Positions 1 to 12,819 of a stretch of 64,000 nucleotides of DNA are shown here, piece after piece. The notes beneath the pieces were generated by a model. It was not told the origin of the DNA and did no database searches. It saw only the letters and a list, made by a program, of their open reading frames with translations. How positions within the stretch are numbered: position 1 is the first letter of the stretch; each line of letters begins with the position of its first letter. This DNA is from Molossus alvarezi (Eukaryota; Chordata; Mammalia; Chiroptera; Molossidae): positions 48,920,571 through 48,984,570 of the forward strand of contig CM073891.1 in the NCBI GenBank assembly GCA_037176705.1. The letters run 5' to 3'. A program made the translations under genes and the position numbers.

Positions 1-1331
1 CATACCTAAATCTCAACATTAAAAAGGCATAGCAGGCTTTGGGGTGGGACAGAGGGAATTACTGGGAGCTTAATCTCAAAGGATAAGACAATCAAGAAAG
101 TAAAAGGATGAGTCAGTGTTAAAGTGATAGGAAATCAGTGGCAAGTGTTTCACAAAGCAGGCAAGAGAAGGTGAGCACCAAATGTTCAAGCAAGGATAGG
201 ACTCGATCCATGGCTACAAAGGAGCAGGAAGCAGGAATCCAGGAAACAGGGCACTACAGAAATACAAGTGAGTGCCATCTTGACCAGGGATCGCACTGAT
301 CCAGATATTGGGCTCCTGCGGTAAGAAAAGAGTATGAAACTGAACTAAGGATTTTGTGAACCTGAGTTTCTTGATGTTAAACTGTATCTTGGATCAGAAA
401 AACTCTCTCTGAGCTTGAACCTGAATTGGCATGCAGGCAAGTATACCTAACTGCAGTGGGGAATAAAAGCAAGTGTATTACATTTTTGTTGTTTTAACCA
501 AGGTCAAATTCAATAACTAGATCCCAGGGCTTTTTCCCTATGCCTGTGTCCTCATCTTTACAACGGGCCCCTCAGCTTCCCTAGGATTAAGACCCTGCCT
601 TTCTCTAGCCAACATTCTCAGAGGCTTCCGTCCTGCACTAGATCTGGAGTCAGCCTGGGGTCTAGCAAACTATTACTGGACCGCAGTTCCTGGAACTGTG
701 TATGAACATCATGGGTCTCCCAATCATGGTGCCCTTTCCTTCTGTGACTTCTCGACAAAGCTGGTGACACTAAGCACAGCCTGTCCTCCAGCCGTCATCA
801 CCGCGTGAAAAGCCACAACACTGTTTCTAGCTACCCCCGTTCCTCGGAAACCCACATCGGTACAACCTACCTCAGCTCTAAGCTTATTCCACTCCAGTGA
901 AAGAGTCAAAGTTTTTCACTTTATTCTATCCCAAGACTTTACAGGTAACTTAACACAAATTAGATCACTCTTGACAAAAGTTCCATACGTTATATAACGA
1001 GGCCATGCGAGATGGAGAGAGAAGTCTTACTAATCACTGTGGCATCAGCCACTTCAAACATGCAGCATTGTTGTTCTAGGATGACCCTATTTTGAAGTAT
1101 AACAGTGAATGCTGGTGGTAATATATTAAAGTTCATTTCCTAAGTAAGTAAAAATTATACGTCAAATCCACAGCATTTTAACTACATGGGAGAAAGAAAG
1201 AATACTTTTAGTAACAGTGGACTCGTATATATCAATCATAAGGAAAACAAAAGATCCCTCTTTTGGAGTTCGCAATTGCTCTTCAATGTACTCCTTAAGT
1301 AACCCATAGCAATCAATTTTCTATGGATTAC
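1..1331 (-). other. SEMA3E: SEMA3E intron 3' of the furin-linker exon (incomplete)
   Basis: No Ig-domain exon could be recognised here on the minus strand. Positions 540-920 are richer in G+C and CpG than the surroundings and carry no repeat I can name. Short open frames, such as one at 724-909, have no recognisable family. Confidence 0.7.
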
Positions 1332-1399
1332 CGGCAAACTGCTGTCCAAAGCACTGCTGAGCGGCATTTCCATGCCGAACGTCTTGTCTGCGGAACCGC
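1332..1399 (-). CDS. SEMA3E: SEMA3E exon, furin-site linker between PSI and Ig domains (probably exon 15)
   Basis: The most 3' SEMA3E exon in the window, 68 bases. One base completes Arg, then R-F-R-R-Q-D-V-R-H-G-N-A-A-Q-Q-C-F-G-Q-Q-F-A and one base of Gly. Joined to the previous exon it gives K-R-R-F-R-R, a furin-type cleavage site. Published work on SEMA3E reports that furin cleavage yields a p61 fragment with altered activity. The acceptor is cttttag and the donor gtaatc. The following exon(s), encoding the Ig domain and basic tail, are not seen between here and position 1 and should lie just outside the window. Confidence 0.93.
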
Positions 1400-2429
1400 C
1401 TAAAAGAAAGTAAACACATTTAAAAGATGTTCAGATTTAAATTTTCCAGACTTTAAAATATAGCCAACTGCATTGAACATTCAAGTAGTATTCTGCTACT
1501 GAAAAAACTGATCAGTCATACAAAACAAGGATAAAATCCAAGTTTCACAGTTTTCAAGATTTCCAGTGAATGTTATTCGATGGATAAGATCCTTATAAAA
1601 CTATTCTTTAATGTTTACATAAATTTTAATTGTAAATATTGAAATAATAATTTAAGAAAATTCTCACTTAATTGCATTAAAAGTTTACTTTAATAAGAAG
1701 TCTGATTTGAAATGACTGTCTTGGATGGTAAGGTATGTTTACAGAGAAAGACAGCAGAATTTAAGGCAGAGTATTTTAGCAAAAAATACATAAAACTTCT
1801 ATATAATAAAGTGCATGTAAAAAAGGTATTTGAAACCAAATATTTTGTTCTATAGCTATCATGGCTAATTAGTCCAAACACAGTTGCTAATCAAATGATA
1901 GCTAATAACCTATTTAACTTACTCTTTTATTCAGACATCATATGTAGAAATTATATGCCTCTATTCAATGTGGTGGTGTGTTATACATTTTTAACAGGGT
2001 ATCTTGCAAAGCTGTGTATGAGAATCAGGATCACTTCTAGCATATTTTCATATTTTACAGATTATTTATATATATAATTGAAAAATAACATTAGAGAAAA
2101 AGAATTTCAGAATATATATATATGTATACACACACACACTTACATAGTTTTAAATTAGTAAGCAGCTTTCTGAGAAATTAAATAATGAAAATTATCATTA
2201 TTAGTACTGGAACTCTAAAATCAAGATCTTCAGCAGGTTCATTCAGATTAGAGATAAAGGTGGAAATATTATATAAAGGCAGAAAATACCACTTGCTTCT
2301 CTAAATCATGGCATTTCTTCAAGACTGTGGGAAAAAAACAGAAGGCAAAGCAGAAGTTTTATCCTAGAGAGAGAGGGTGAAGTTTATTACGTGACGATGG
2401 GAAGCTGTAACCATATGCACTGATAAAAT

Positions 2430-2560
2430 TTGGAAAAGAAACCAGATTCAAATCCCAGTGCCACCACGCACATACTACATGATCTTATACTTATCTCATC
2501 CATTTCCTGCTCCTTTGTGTCCTCCTCTGTAAAATAAAATTGGTCTGACACCTAAAATCT
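2430..2560 (+). repeat. MIR SINE fragment
   Basis: It resembles the MIR core: caaatcccagtgccacca, then a 'tgatctta...cctctgtaaaat' portion. Diverged. Confidence 0.6.
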
Positions 2561-2636
2561 ATTCCCATTTTCAATTTTTTTTTCATTCGAAGTTCCCTTC
2601 ACTGCCTGTACATAATAATAATGGAACATTCTTTCT

Positions 2637-2891
2637 TTTTTTTTTTTTTATCCTCACCCAAGGACATTTTTCCATTTTTTGTCAGATAGCAGATAGAGTG
2701 GGAGGGAGAGAGAGATAGAGAGAGAGAAACATTGATGTGAAAGGGACACATCGAGTGGTTGCCACCCGCACAACCCAACCGGGGCCAAGGACAAACCGCA
2801 ACCGAGGTACATGCCCTTAGCGGGAAGCGAACTTGGGTCTTTCTGGACCACAGGCCGCGGCTCTAACCGCTGAGCCAAACAGGCCAGGGCT
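2637..2891 (-). mobile_element. Ves SINE (tRNA-derived, bat)
   Basis: Minus-strand full-length copy. The tRNA-like head (ccagggct end, A-box-like gctgagcc, degenerate B box) is at the high-coordinate side, with the CT-rich middle and a poly(T) at the low-coordinate side. It belongs to the tail type with atcctcacc...aggacattttt. Confidence 0.9.
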
Positions 2892-5862
2892 GGAACATTA
2901 TTTCAAGAGCTGGAGTGCATTCTCACATATAAATTCAGATCTTAGTTAACAACTCAATACACAAGAATCATTTAAGTACTCCCTTATATTGAAAGCTAGG
3001 GCAGATGAACACCTCCAATCAATTTTTAGGATAATGGCCTATGTATAAAAGTACGTTTGTCTTTTTTAATAAAAATTATTGATTAGAAAACCTTACCTAC
3101 AGACCTGGGATTTTACCAAGTTAAGATGCCACATGGAACATCTTATTGTGGCTAAATTGAAAATAGAACTTGACAAAAATGTAGAGCAAACGTAAAAAGT
3201 TTTATGTGTCTATATTCATTTATACTAACATGTACAGCTATTATGCAACTGGGGCTGCTCTGGATGAGATTTAAACTGCTTTTATTGGGAATCCAAAGGG
3301 TTTTGAGCAATGATGAATAATGGACATGAGAAATGGTTTCCACTTTGCAGAAATGATGTTGTGTCATGTGTATTATACAAGTGATGTGAAAATAAAGGAA
3401 ACTACAATCAAATAATTCTAGATAAGCAAAGGCAATAATAACCATACAAAAATGTGTTTAAAATCACTGGAAAAACGCATTTAAAAAGCAAGATATCACA
3501 TCCTCCAAGGCTTTCGTTTATTCCATACTCTCCTAATATAGCTGTCCTTTATTTCAGCATTTAAAAAGGAATGTAAATGCTCGGGAGTTTTAGAAAGGTT
3601 ATCCAAAGTTTCCTGTTATTCTCATGGTTGCATATTTTTCTTATATCTCTTGCCTCTTAGAAACTTTTTAAGAGAACACTGGAAATAGACAAATTACAAG
3701 AGCAAGGAGAAGAAAAAGACCTAGCTCTATAAACTTTAGTGTATTTTGGAAGACAATTTTAAACAAGTGGTTTTGATTGTTTACTAATGTTTTTTTCCTC
3801 TGTTGACTCATTTTCACTCTATGAACAGAAAAGTATTTACTTTAATAACCAGTTTTTAATTTCTGCTGCTAGTCAGTTCTGAAGCAAAATGATCTGCTAT
3901 AAAAGCAAACTATTTTCCCTTCATGTGCTGGAACTTATCCAAAAAGTTCTCCTCCAAGGGTGAGTGATGGTTCAAAAGAATCTGACACCTTTGAAAGATC
4001 TCCATTACATGTCACTGAACTGACCTAATTTATTCATGAGCACGACTCCTGAGTCCTGCATTTCACTCCTTCCTGTCTACATGTTTGCCCATTCATTTAG
4101 CTTTTTCTAAATAACTCTTTTTGTCCACCCCTTTAAAAATATACTACCAAGCTTTTGGTTTCACACCCTTACAAGATGTACCATATACCAAGAAATATTT
4201 ATCAATGGAAACTGCTCAGTTAAATTCATCATCACTACTAAATCCCTAATAAAAAGTATTTGATGCAAGGCTTGTAAACATTTTTATTGTTGCTAATAAC
4301 AATACAATTGTGAGCTTTAGTAGTTCTGGTAAAATTACCTCTCTACCCTCAGATCCCTCTCCTTCAGTCCTAACCTATGGAACTACAAGATTTTCCCTGA
4401 ACATTCTATGCCTTTGTACAAACAATTAATTCCCTTTAGCTGGAATTGTTTTATGTCTCTATCTTTAACATTGAGTAGAAGGGTTGGGTTATTTTGACAA
4501 TTAAATAATGTATTATATGTATTGCACTTAGTCCTGAGTACATTATATCTCGTCATATGCTACTTATTTACAATTCCCTCTCCACTTTACATTCTTACTT
4601 CCCACACACTAGGGGCTGAGATTATTTCTCTACATCCCTTGCATATAGTACAGTAATTGGCTTAATGGGTGAACAAGCTATTAAATATTATATTCAAATA
4701 ATAACGTGGTTACAAGAATTATTTTCAAACATCAATAAGTATTTGTACACATCAGTTAATTTGCTCAATTCTTTAATGCAATTGGTAAATTATTTAGTTC
4801 ATAAATGTCCTCTGAAAGCATCTTTTCACTCTCTGCTTATTACATTCTTTCTTTATTCTTTGAAATGTTAATTTAGCTAAGGTCAAATTTTAAAAAGTTT
4901 TGAATTAGTGACTACATTTTTTTTAAAAATAAGATTTTACCATATACGTGAACCTATAAAAATAACAACTATATTAAATTGAGTTAAACTAAATTTTGAA
5001 AAAGGTTTGAAGAAAAGAACCCCAAAGTGAAAAAGTAAAAAAATTGAAGTTAGTAAAAATTGCTTTAAGAAAGAAAACTGTATAAAGTCCTATGCTTTTG
5101 TTTTTTATTATCTTTGGTCAATTTATTAAGAGAAAAAAAAAATGGTTTGTTTTAAATTAAATAAAAATATTTTCCCAAAGAATTTCATATGTCTTGAGTG
5201 AAGAAAAATTCTTATTCTTCAAAATACTTGCTATGCCTCAAGATCTCCTGTTCAAAGAACCCTGAGATTTACCTTCTCTAACAAGTGGCAATGACCTTGC
5301 TGAACTGTAGACATTGGAGTTTGGAAGTTTTTAAGTACCTTTCATTTGTGTTGAATTAAATCACATGTTTCATTAATTATACAGGTCATGCATTTGCCTA
5401 GGAGTTAAAATATTCACTTTCAAAATGAAATAAATGAGGACCAGCTGGTTGAGAGGACATGGGGCAAATACAGGATGTATTTTAGAATTTATTTATTTAT
5501 TTTCCTTTTAAGTCTTTGAGTCCTTCATGTGTGGTGGCTTGCCATTTCCACATTTGAAGTTTATCTAAACTGGTTTCAGGTCTTGCAGCAAAAGTTTCAG
5601 AAGGGGGACAAGTTGATTCAAACCTTGGTGGAAAAATAAAAGTCCACTAGCATGCTCAGCTCCAGTGTCGGCACAATAATTGATGGGAATTATTTTGGGG
5701 AAAAACTTAAGTTTTCAAAGCTTTTATTATGACTAAAATATGACTACGATGATTAATTTAAACAAAAATAACATGATTATTTTCATGGAATGAGTGCAGA
5801 AGAAAAAAAAATGTTAGCATTTTCTGAAACCAGGGAAACATTCCATCGAGGGCGCTGTCTCA

Positions 5863-6030
<168 letters not shown>

Positions 6031-6385
6031 CTATAGATGTCAAGGGAGAGAGAGGCCATTAGTAAAGAACAGGTCTCTTGCTGTGCTCCTACACGTAGAT
6101 TTTCATATTTACGCACAATTACCTCCTTGAATATTCACTTAAATGATTGCAGTTACTCAGGATAGATAATGGAATATTGGTATTTTAATTTCTCCAAGAT
6201 ATGAAATACTTTTATAGACGTGGATGTATGAATAACAACATTGCTAGAGGAACTTGACATTTCTCAAGAAGTTGACTATTTTTTATTCATTGTCTAAGTA
6301 GAAAAATTCATCATCTAACATTGTAGGTCTTTTCAACTGATCCATAGGAATGTGTTGTAAGAGATTAATAAGAAAATTGTCTACT

Positions 6386-6592
6386 TTTAAAAAATTCTCA
6401 CCTGAAGACAAGCTTAAAGGGAGGAGGGGTGAGAGGGTGAAAGAGGGAGAGACTGAGAGAGATCAGTTGCCTTCCGTCCATGCCCCAACCAGGGATCAAA
6501 CCTGCAACCCATGTGCCCTGACTGGGAATCGAACCGGCAACCTTTCTATGCACATGATGGTGCTCAACCAACTGAGCCACTCTGGCTGGGCA
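6386..6592 (-). mobile_element. Ves SINE, diverged
   Basis: Minus-strand copy recognised by the B-box complement ggaatcgaacc, the accaactgagcc A box and a GA-rich middle. It differs from most other copies in head sequence, which suggests another subfamily. Confidence 0.85.
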
Positions 6593-6619
6593 AAAATAGT
6601 CTATTTTTGCATTTTAAAA

Positions 6620-6687
6620 ATTGTGATATAATTGACTTGTAACATTATACAAGTGTAATGTTACAGTGTACAGTGTAATAATTGGAG

Positions 6688-6735
<48 letters not shown>

Positions 6736-7430
6736 CAAAGTGATCACCACAACACGTCTAGTTAAAATCCCTCACCACACACAGGTACAAATTTTTATTC
6801 TTGTGATGAAAACATTTAAGATCTACTCTCTTAGCAACTTTCAAATATTCAATACCGTATTAACTATAATTACCATGCTGTATATTATATTTCCAAGACT
6901 TAGGTATTTTATAACTGGAAATTTGTACCTTTTGATCACCTTCACCCATTTTACTCACCTCCATCCCATGCCTCTGGCAACCACCAATCTGTTCTCTGTA
7001 CCTACAAGCTCTTTTTTTTGTTTTCTGTTTTTTTTAATTTCACATCTAAGTGAGTTCATATAGTGTCCATGACCTTCTCTGACTTACTTCACTTAGCATA
7101 ACACCCTCAAGGACCATCCATACTATCACAAATGGCAAGATTTCACTCTTTTTATGGCTGATTAATATTTCATGGTAGATAGTGTGTACCACATTTTCTT
7201 TATAGTGTCATCCCTCGATGGACACTTAGGCTGGGTCCATGTCTTGGCTGTTGAAAATAATGCTGCAGTGAACAGGGGAATGCAGATATCTTTTTGAATT
7301 AGTGTTTTCATTTTCTTCAGATAAAACCCAGAAGTGAAATCACTGAAACAGATGGTAGCTCTACTTTTAAGTTTTTGAAGATCCTTCATACTTTTTTTTC
7401 ACCAATTTACATTCCCACTGAGAATGTACA
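6620..7430 (-). repeat. L1M LINE 3' part
   Basis: The reverse of an old L1 3' region: 'agcataacaccctcaaggaccatcca', 'tggctgattaatatttcatgg', 'gtcatccctcgatggacac', 'aataatgctgcagtgaac'. No usable open frame remains. Confidence 0.85.
6692..6733. repeat. (TA)n microsatellite
   Basis: About 42 bases of uninterrupted TA at the edge of the L1M fragment. Confidence 0.95.
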
Positions 7431-7454
7431 TTGATGTATAATATTTAGAAGAGT

Positions 7455-7540
7455 GATGCAGATATATGTAGAATGACATGGAAAAACTATAAGATATGTT
7501 GTTAAGTAAAAAGGACAAGTAGCAGAACTATTAACTTTGC
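7455..7540 (+). repeat. Short L1-like fragment
   Basis: 'gaatgacatggaaaaactataagatatgttgttaagtaaaaagg' resembles the L1M 3' UTR segment that follows the last ORF2 codons. Confidence 0.5.
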
Positions 7541-7692
7541 ATGTCCATTTTTCTAAACATAAAAGATTATTTACTAATAAATTTGAGGAATATAGGCAAC
7601 TATTTCTGAGTTCACACCAGAAACTGCTGTCAGTAAAATGGAAGGGAGGTTTGTGTTTCACAAACTTTTTGTGTTACCATTATTTTTGCAAA

Positions 7693-7768
7693 ACCTTAGC
7701 AAAATGTTATGGAATAATGCCATTTAATAGTAGATGTAAATCTACTCAAGCCTAGCTTTCTAAAAAAT
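7693..7768 (+). repeat. Divergent duplicate flanking the 42-base exon, copy 1
   Basis: It shares ttagcaaaa, tggaataatg, gtagatgtaaat and tttctaaaaa blocks, in order and spacing, with 8389-8462. Confidence 0.75.
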
Positions 7769-7890
7769 TGAAAAAACAAAACATCTATTTGTGAATCACT
7801 CTATATTTTTGTCAGAATAAAACTGTAACTTGTTCAGATATAAGCACATGTACTTATGCTCTTTACCCTTTGACCTTAACTCATACACAG

Positions 7891-7891
<1 letters not shown>

Positions 7892-7924
<33 letters not shown>
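7892..7924. repeat. (CA)n microsatellite next to a splice donor
   Basis: About 16 uninterrupted units. On the transcribed (minus) sense it reads (TG)n, starting at position +7 after the donor of the 42-base SEMA3E exon. Confidence 0.95.
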
Positions 7925-7925
<1 letters not shown>

Positions 7926-7930
7926 CTTAC

Positions 7931-7972
7931 TCTCTTTGAAGAAATTTCCATAGAAATAATAGGAACAGGATC
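7931..7972 (-). CDS. SEMA3E: SEMA3E 42-base exon, last sema strand (probably exon 13)
   Basis: A very short exon of exactly 14 codons, D-P-V-P-I-I-S-M-E-I-S-S-K-R, phase 0 at both ends, so skipping it would keep the frame. Class-3 semaphorins share this 42-base exon; I-x-x-M-x-(I/L)-S is the beta strand leading to the Q-Q-L-Y strand. The acceptor is tttttcag and the donor a consensus gtaagt. A long TG tract begins at intron position +7. It is too short for ordinary open-frame calling and was found by its place between the two neighbouring exons. Confidence 0.95.
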
Positions 7973-10231
7973 CTGAAAAAAATTAGAATAAGTTTCCTTT
8001 TTAAGAAAGAAAATATAGGAACATAATTTGGCTATAAATCACCTAAAATTATATTACATGTGAGTAGTTCTATATCAAGAAGCCTGAAGCTTTCATTTTA
8101 GTAAATTGATAGGCAATTACAAATTAAAACACAGCTTTCTATTTAAAATCTTTTCTAAAGGAGTGGGACAGATATGTAGCTGAGAATAGTATTGGATCAT
8201 TTAAGCAGCTTACCATTTGTTCTGAAATGTACTGTTTGTATTTGCATTTGAATATTATTCATGCTTTGGAAATTCAAGTACCTTAAAATAATCAAGTCAG
8301 AGAGTTCTTTCTTTTTAAGTAGTTGAACCACTACAAGTAAAACAGTTTTTATGTCTTCGAATAAGTATTATTGCTAGTAAACCAAAAGCATTAGCAAAAA
8401 ATTGTGGAATAATGTCATATAATTGTAGATGTAAATTTAGTCATGTCTACATTTCTAAAAATAACTTTAAGAATCTTTAGTTGTATTAACCCAAGCCTAA
8501 ACAAAACACTTTTGTGTTGGAATTATTGTGGTTAATCATTATGAACAAGATGAATAACCTCATTGTCTTAGACTTGTACCAGAGAAAATACTATCTATAA
8601 CATAGCCTCAAGAGCCTCTGCGTTCTTCTGGGGCTGGTGACTAAGACTAGAGTGTCTCTCAGGAACACCACAAACTCATCAGCTCTGCAAGTGGAAAAGC
8701 AACGAGCAGGTGGGAGTCACTCTGTGGATGATTATTCTTAGAAGAATTACTTTATAACAGAGAAAATTTGATCATCTGTGTCAATTTTAAAAAATAGTTT
8801 AAACTATAGAACGTTTTATGCATTTTATGTGTGCATGCATTCAGGCAACAGTGTTTCTTAAGGTTTAATATGAACAAGATACTGTTGTGGGGACTTTAAT
8901 ATGAGCACTATGGTCTCTAATGTGAAAAGAATTCTTACACAGAGGTCCAATACAAAAAATAAGCAAAAGCTTAACTGTTCTGGTTTAAAAAGAAATGTGT
9001 TTAGCTTTGGGTTTGGTTATAGGGAATCTAATCTCCCAGAGCGCCAAGGTGAAGTGAACTGTTTTTCATCAATAAGAATATTTTCATATATACTCATTAC
9101 ATACATATACAATCTTCATTATTTATGGATTGTGTGTGTGTGGAAATTGGCCTACTTGCTAAAATTTACTTGTAACCTCAATATCAATGTTTGCAGTGTG
9201 TTGCAGTCATCCAGGGACATTTCCCCGCAGAGAGGCAGACAGTTCGAGCTGCCCAGTGTGCGGTCCCAGCTGAGGGGACCCAAGCTGCCTCTTGCTTCAG
9301 CTCTCACATTGTAAACAAGCATCCTTTTCATGGTCTATTTGGTGCCACGCTTTTTACATTTTTATGCTTTTTGTTAGTGATTTTGATGTTTCAAATGGCC
9401 CTTCAACATAGTGTTGAGTGCTGTCTAGTGTTCCTTAGCTCCAAAGGGCTGTGCTGTGCCTTATGAAGAAAATACGTGCATTAAGTTAACTTCGTTCAGG
9501 TGTAAGTTATAGTGCCACTGGCCCCGAGTTCAATGTTAATTAATCAATAATATATACTAGATGAGGTGCCTTTAACCAGACAAACACATTAAACAAATTT
9601 ATATATTGATCAGCTGTCAAAATTATGACTGGAGACTCCCAGGAACATAACCTATATTTCCCCCAGTAGCAATGATCAGTATTTACTAATTCAGTGTTCA
9701 AGTCTCTGTAAAGGATATAACTGCCACAAATATTGAGACGTGTGTGTGCATGCATGTGTGTATGCATAAATACAATTGTTTTTGTCATTTTTTCATTACC
9801 GTTTTACATCTTTTCTTTTTTAGTAAATTCTTTGCATAATTAAAATGACATAATGTAATTATCACTCTACAGTGATCCCAGTATAAAACCTACTGTTATT
9901 TTTAATTGTTTTTATTATACTTTTGTACAAGATGAAACTTTGCAATAATCATTCTGGTATTTATATATGGTGTGGGTGTTATTTCTTTAAGTCACAGTTC
10001 ATATATTAAAATTCTTCTCATGTTAGGTAATTACTTCTTCTTCATATGAATAGTCTATGACTATAAAATAGATACACCAGGATCTTAAATCATTCCTCTC
10101 TTCAAATTACTCTGAATTCATAACATACTTGTTAGAAAAAAATAATTGACATAATGTCTTTTCTATTTACAACTTACTTGGAATTGTCTGTAATACATAA
10201 ATGTTGGCAGAATTTTTTTTACTAAAAATAC
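7973..10231 (-). other. SEMA3E: SEMA3E intron, 2.3 kb
   Basis: No SINE is recognised in this intron. It holds the second copy of a diverged duplicate (8389-8462). Positions 9195-9310 are locally GC-rich with open frames that have no recognisable homology. The rest is AT-rich and unassigned. Confidence 0.75.
8389..8462 (+). repeat. Divergent duplicate flanking the 42-base exon, copy 2
   Basis: Same orientation as 7693-7768 and about 696 bases away. The 42-base exon lies between and is not itself duplicated. Confidence 0.75.
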
Positions 10232-10323
10232 CTTGAATATCTGAAGTTCTTCTAGAATTACTTCTTCCATTGATTCTGTTTCTTGGTTGTAAATTGTTAT
10301 TACTTTCAGCACAATTCCATTAT
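10232..10323 (-). CDS. SEMA3E: SEMA3E internal exon, end of sema domain (probably exon 12)
   Basis: A 92-base exon: two bases complete Asp, then N-G-I-V-L-K-V-I-T-I-Y-N-Q-E-T-E-S-M-E-E-V-I-L-E-E-L-Q-I-F-K, ending at phase 0. The G-x-V-x-K-V strand follows the F-I-G-T-D end of the previous exon, as in every sema domain, and the acidic E-E-V-I-L-E-E-L helix is the usual SEMA3 outer-edge segment. The acceptor is ttcttacag and the donor gtattt. That donor is a weaker match to consensus than its neighbours, but the phase is exact. An open frame continues past the donor into the intron. Confidence 0.96.
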
Positions 10324-10766
10324 CTGTAAGAAAAATAAGAGAGAAAGAAAGATAAACTAGAAGTTCTGTCATAGCCCAGTCTTCAAACAATTCGAAACCA
10401 TGAAAGGACCATGGACTCAAATAAGGTTGGATATTTAAAAGCAGAAAACATTTACTCATCACTAGCTAAGACTATCTATTTATCTCTTATACTAGTTATT
10501 TATTCATATTTTTAACTAGCAAAAAATAATAATAATTTTATATGCTTGGTTTAAAAACGAACCACATTATATATAATTATTTTCCAAATAATTTGCTTCA
10601 AAAGTCCAGTTAAAGATTCAGAAATAAAAATATCTTTGGAAAAAGATATAAGGCAGATGTCTAGTCTTCTTCTGTGATGTCTGATGAAAGAAATTTTTTT
10701 ACCTAGAGTTACTTTTCTGGTAAGAAACTATACTTTTAATCTTAGGGAACAACACGCTTTGGAGAT

Positions 10767-10798
<32 letters not shown>

Positions 10799-10800
10799 AC
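10767..10800. repeat. (AC)n microsatellite
   Basis: About 17 units with one ATAC interruption, intronic. Confidence 0.95.
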
Positions 10801-12589
10801 TTTTAATTAGAAAAGTATTACATGCATCTTATTGGGAGAATAATTAAGTGAGCCCCTCTTGTTCTAATCATTTAGCTTCCATAATTAACAATACTTTTAT
10901 AAATTTATATTCACATTTTTAGATTATACCTTATTTTTATTATTCCTGATAGTCTGCACTTATTATTTACAATGAAACACTTAATAAGACACTAGTTGGC
11001 CTGCAAAATTATTTGGTATAGTACTAGAAATGTCTCAGAAAAAAAAAATTACTTTGGAGGTTCTGATCCATGAATTTCTATGGTATTTAACAATTAGTTT
11101 AAAACTTATCAAATCTTGTATTTAGGTTAATAAAAGTTGAGTAATTTAAAACTAATAACAACTACTTGTACTGTACACTAAAAGGAATAAAATTATCATA
11201 CTTTTTAAAACCAAGCACACTCAATAAATATCCCACAATTATTACATCAAGCAAAAAGCAAAAATGACTATTTATTTGCCACTAGTGATTTTACATAAGA
11301 ACTCTCTCTATAGACAGATAGGTAAATAAATAGATAATATTAAAGTGTATATCTGGTAAATTTTGGGGAAAATAACTATCATTTGTGGGATTTTTCAATG
11401 TTGTACTCCTCACTCATTAAATATGTTCTTTTGTGTTGAAAAGCTGTGGTACAATATGATGATATCTTTGAGTTAAACGTGGTTTACATGATAGCATAAG
11501 TATATGCCTGATATTTTTGAAATTCTCCCAAATAGCTTTGGTTAATCTAACAAGAAAGTATTTCTAGAAACATTCTTGGACTTATTCCTGGACATTTAAA
11601 AATAACATACTTTTTTCTATGATTGATTTTATCAAATATGATCTTGCTTATAGAACTCTTTATTTTATTATTTTTTAAAAACTCTGTTGGATGTCACTAT
11701 GACTGAATTCATGGTCAGGTAATTTTAAGTTTGTTAAAGAAATCTGATGCTTTGTTAATCTTGATCCCACAGTGTAGAGCATATTATTAACATTAATCTC
11801 CTAAAATAAATGGGTAAACTGTAGCCAGCACCAGAGATCAATTTCTGGAAATCAAATGAATGTTTTCTTACCTAAATGTTTGCTTTTTCAGTGACTGAAA
11901 AAGCCCAGCTACCAGTATTAATATTATATCCTGATTCCTGATCTGGGCATATATAATATATCTTTAGAATTATATGTCTATGATTAAAGTCATGTATGTA
12001 GAATGCTTACTCTTTTAAATGCCAACTGCTTTAGCAATTATTATGATGCATATTAAAAAAATGATCGTTTAAATTATTTTTATTTAATTTTATTTTTTCA
12101 GAAATTTATTTTATTTTGTTATAATTTTTTTTAAAAAAATGACTACAGAATATTAAAGTACTTGACAGAATTTGCTACATACTACTCTGGTTGTTAAAAG
12201 ATTCCAGGGTCTCTTCAACAAGCTAGATCTAATGTATGGCATTAATTAAAATTATAGATTTATTTGGAAAGTTTACTTCTAGCATATTTATTACAATTTA
12301 TTTTATTAATGCAGGATATTATAGCTTTGGTCTAAAATTTTACCTTTATTATGAGTAATACTTGACCTGTTTGGTACAAATGGTTGGTTCTGATGAGCCC
12401 TGATAAATATTGCTGTGATTATATATTTAGCTAAAGTTATTGTCCCAAATGTTTCAAAAAAATCTTGAGACCTTACTGAGCAGCTGAAGTTGGCAACAGA
12501 CCTGGGGAATGACAGACAACTATCTACATGCAGCCCTTACTTCCTCTATGATAAACTCTGCTTGGAGCCAGCATTGTTTACTAACACCA

Positions 12590-12720
12590 GTTGTTTGTTC
12601 CTTCACTTATTCATTTGTTCAAATGTGTTCAGTACTGACCATGTATCACAAATTAGGTGCCATAACTGCCCCCAATCCACTCTTCCACTGCCGCAGATAT
12701 GCAGTGTGCAGTACGTGAAT
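12590..12720 (-). repeat. Possible L2 3' end
   Basis: 'ttcacttattcatttgttcaaatgtg' followed by 'actgaccatgtatcacaaattaggtgcc' resembles the reverse of the L2/MIR 3' end. Weak. Confidence 0.4.
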
Positions 12721-12819
12721 GGATCAAAAGATTTGTTGATAAGTAGTTTCTTTTAATATGAATAATGTTATTGATTATATAGTTCAACTAAAATGTCTGA
12801 GTCTTTCTAATCCTTTTAC

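Larger units (their letters stand above)
6031..7930 (-). other. SEMA3E: SEMA3E intron, 1.9 kb
   Basis: It contains a Ves SINE (6386-6592), a (TA)n tract, a minus-strand L1M fragment (about 6620-7430), a short L1-like piece, one member of a diverged duplicate pair (7693-7768) and a (CA)n tract next to the 42-base exon. Confidence 0.85.
10324..12819 (-). other. SEMA3E: SEMA3E intron, 2.5 kb
   Basis: AT-rich. It has a (CA)n tract at 10767-10800 and a possible short L2 3' end on the minus strand near 12590-12720. Positions 10810-12580 show no repeat or gene that I can name. Confidence 0.75.

Noticed and set aside
1..1331. Ig-domain exon of SEMA3E
   Set aside because: No matching protein could be read from the minus strand, so it must lie beyond the window edge.
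8901..9314. Plus-strand open frame of 137 codons
   Set aside because: Intronic, antisense to SEMA3E, no known family, and overlapped by another frame. Length is within chance for 64 kb.
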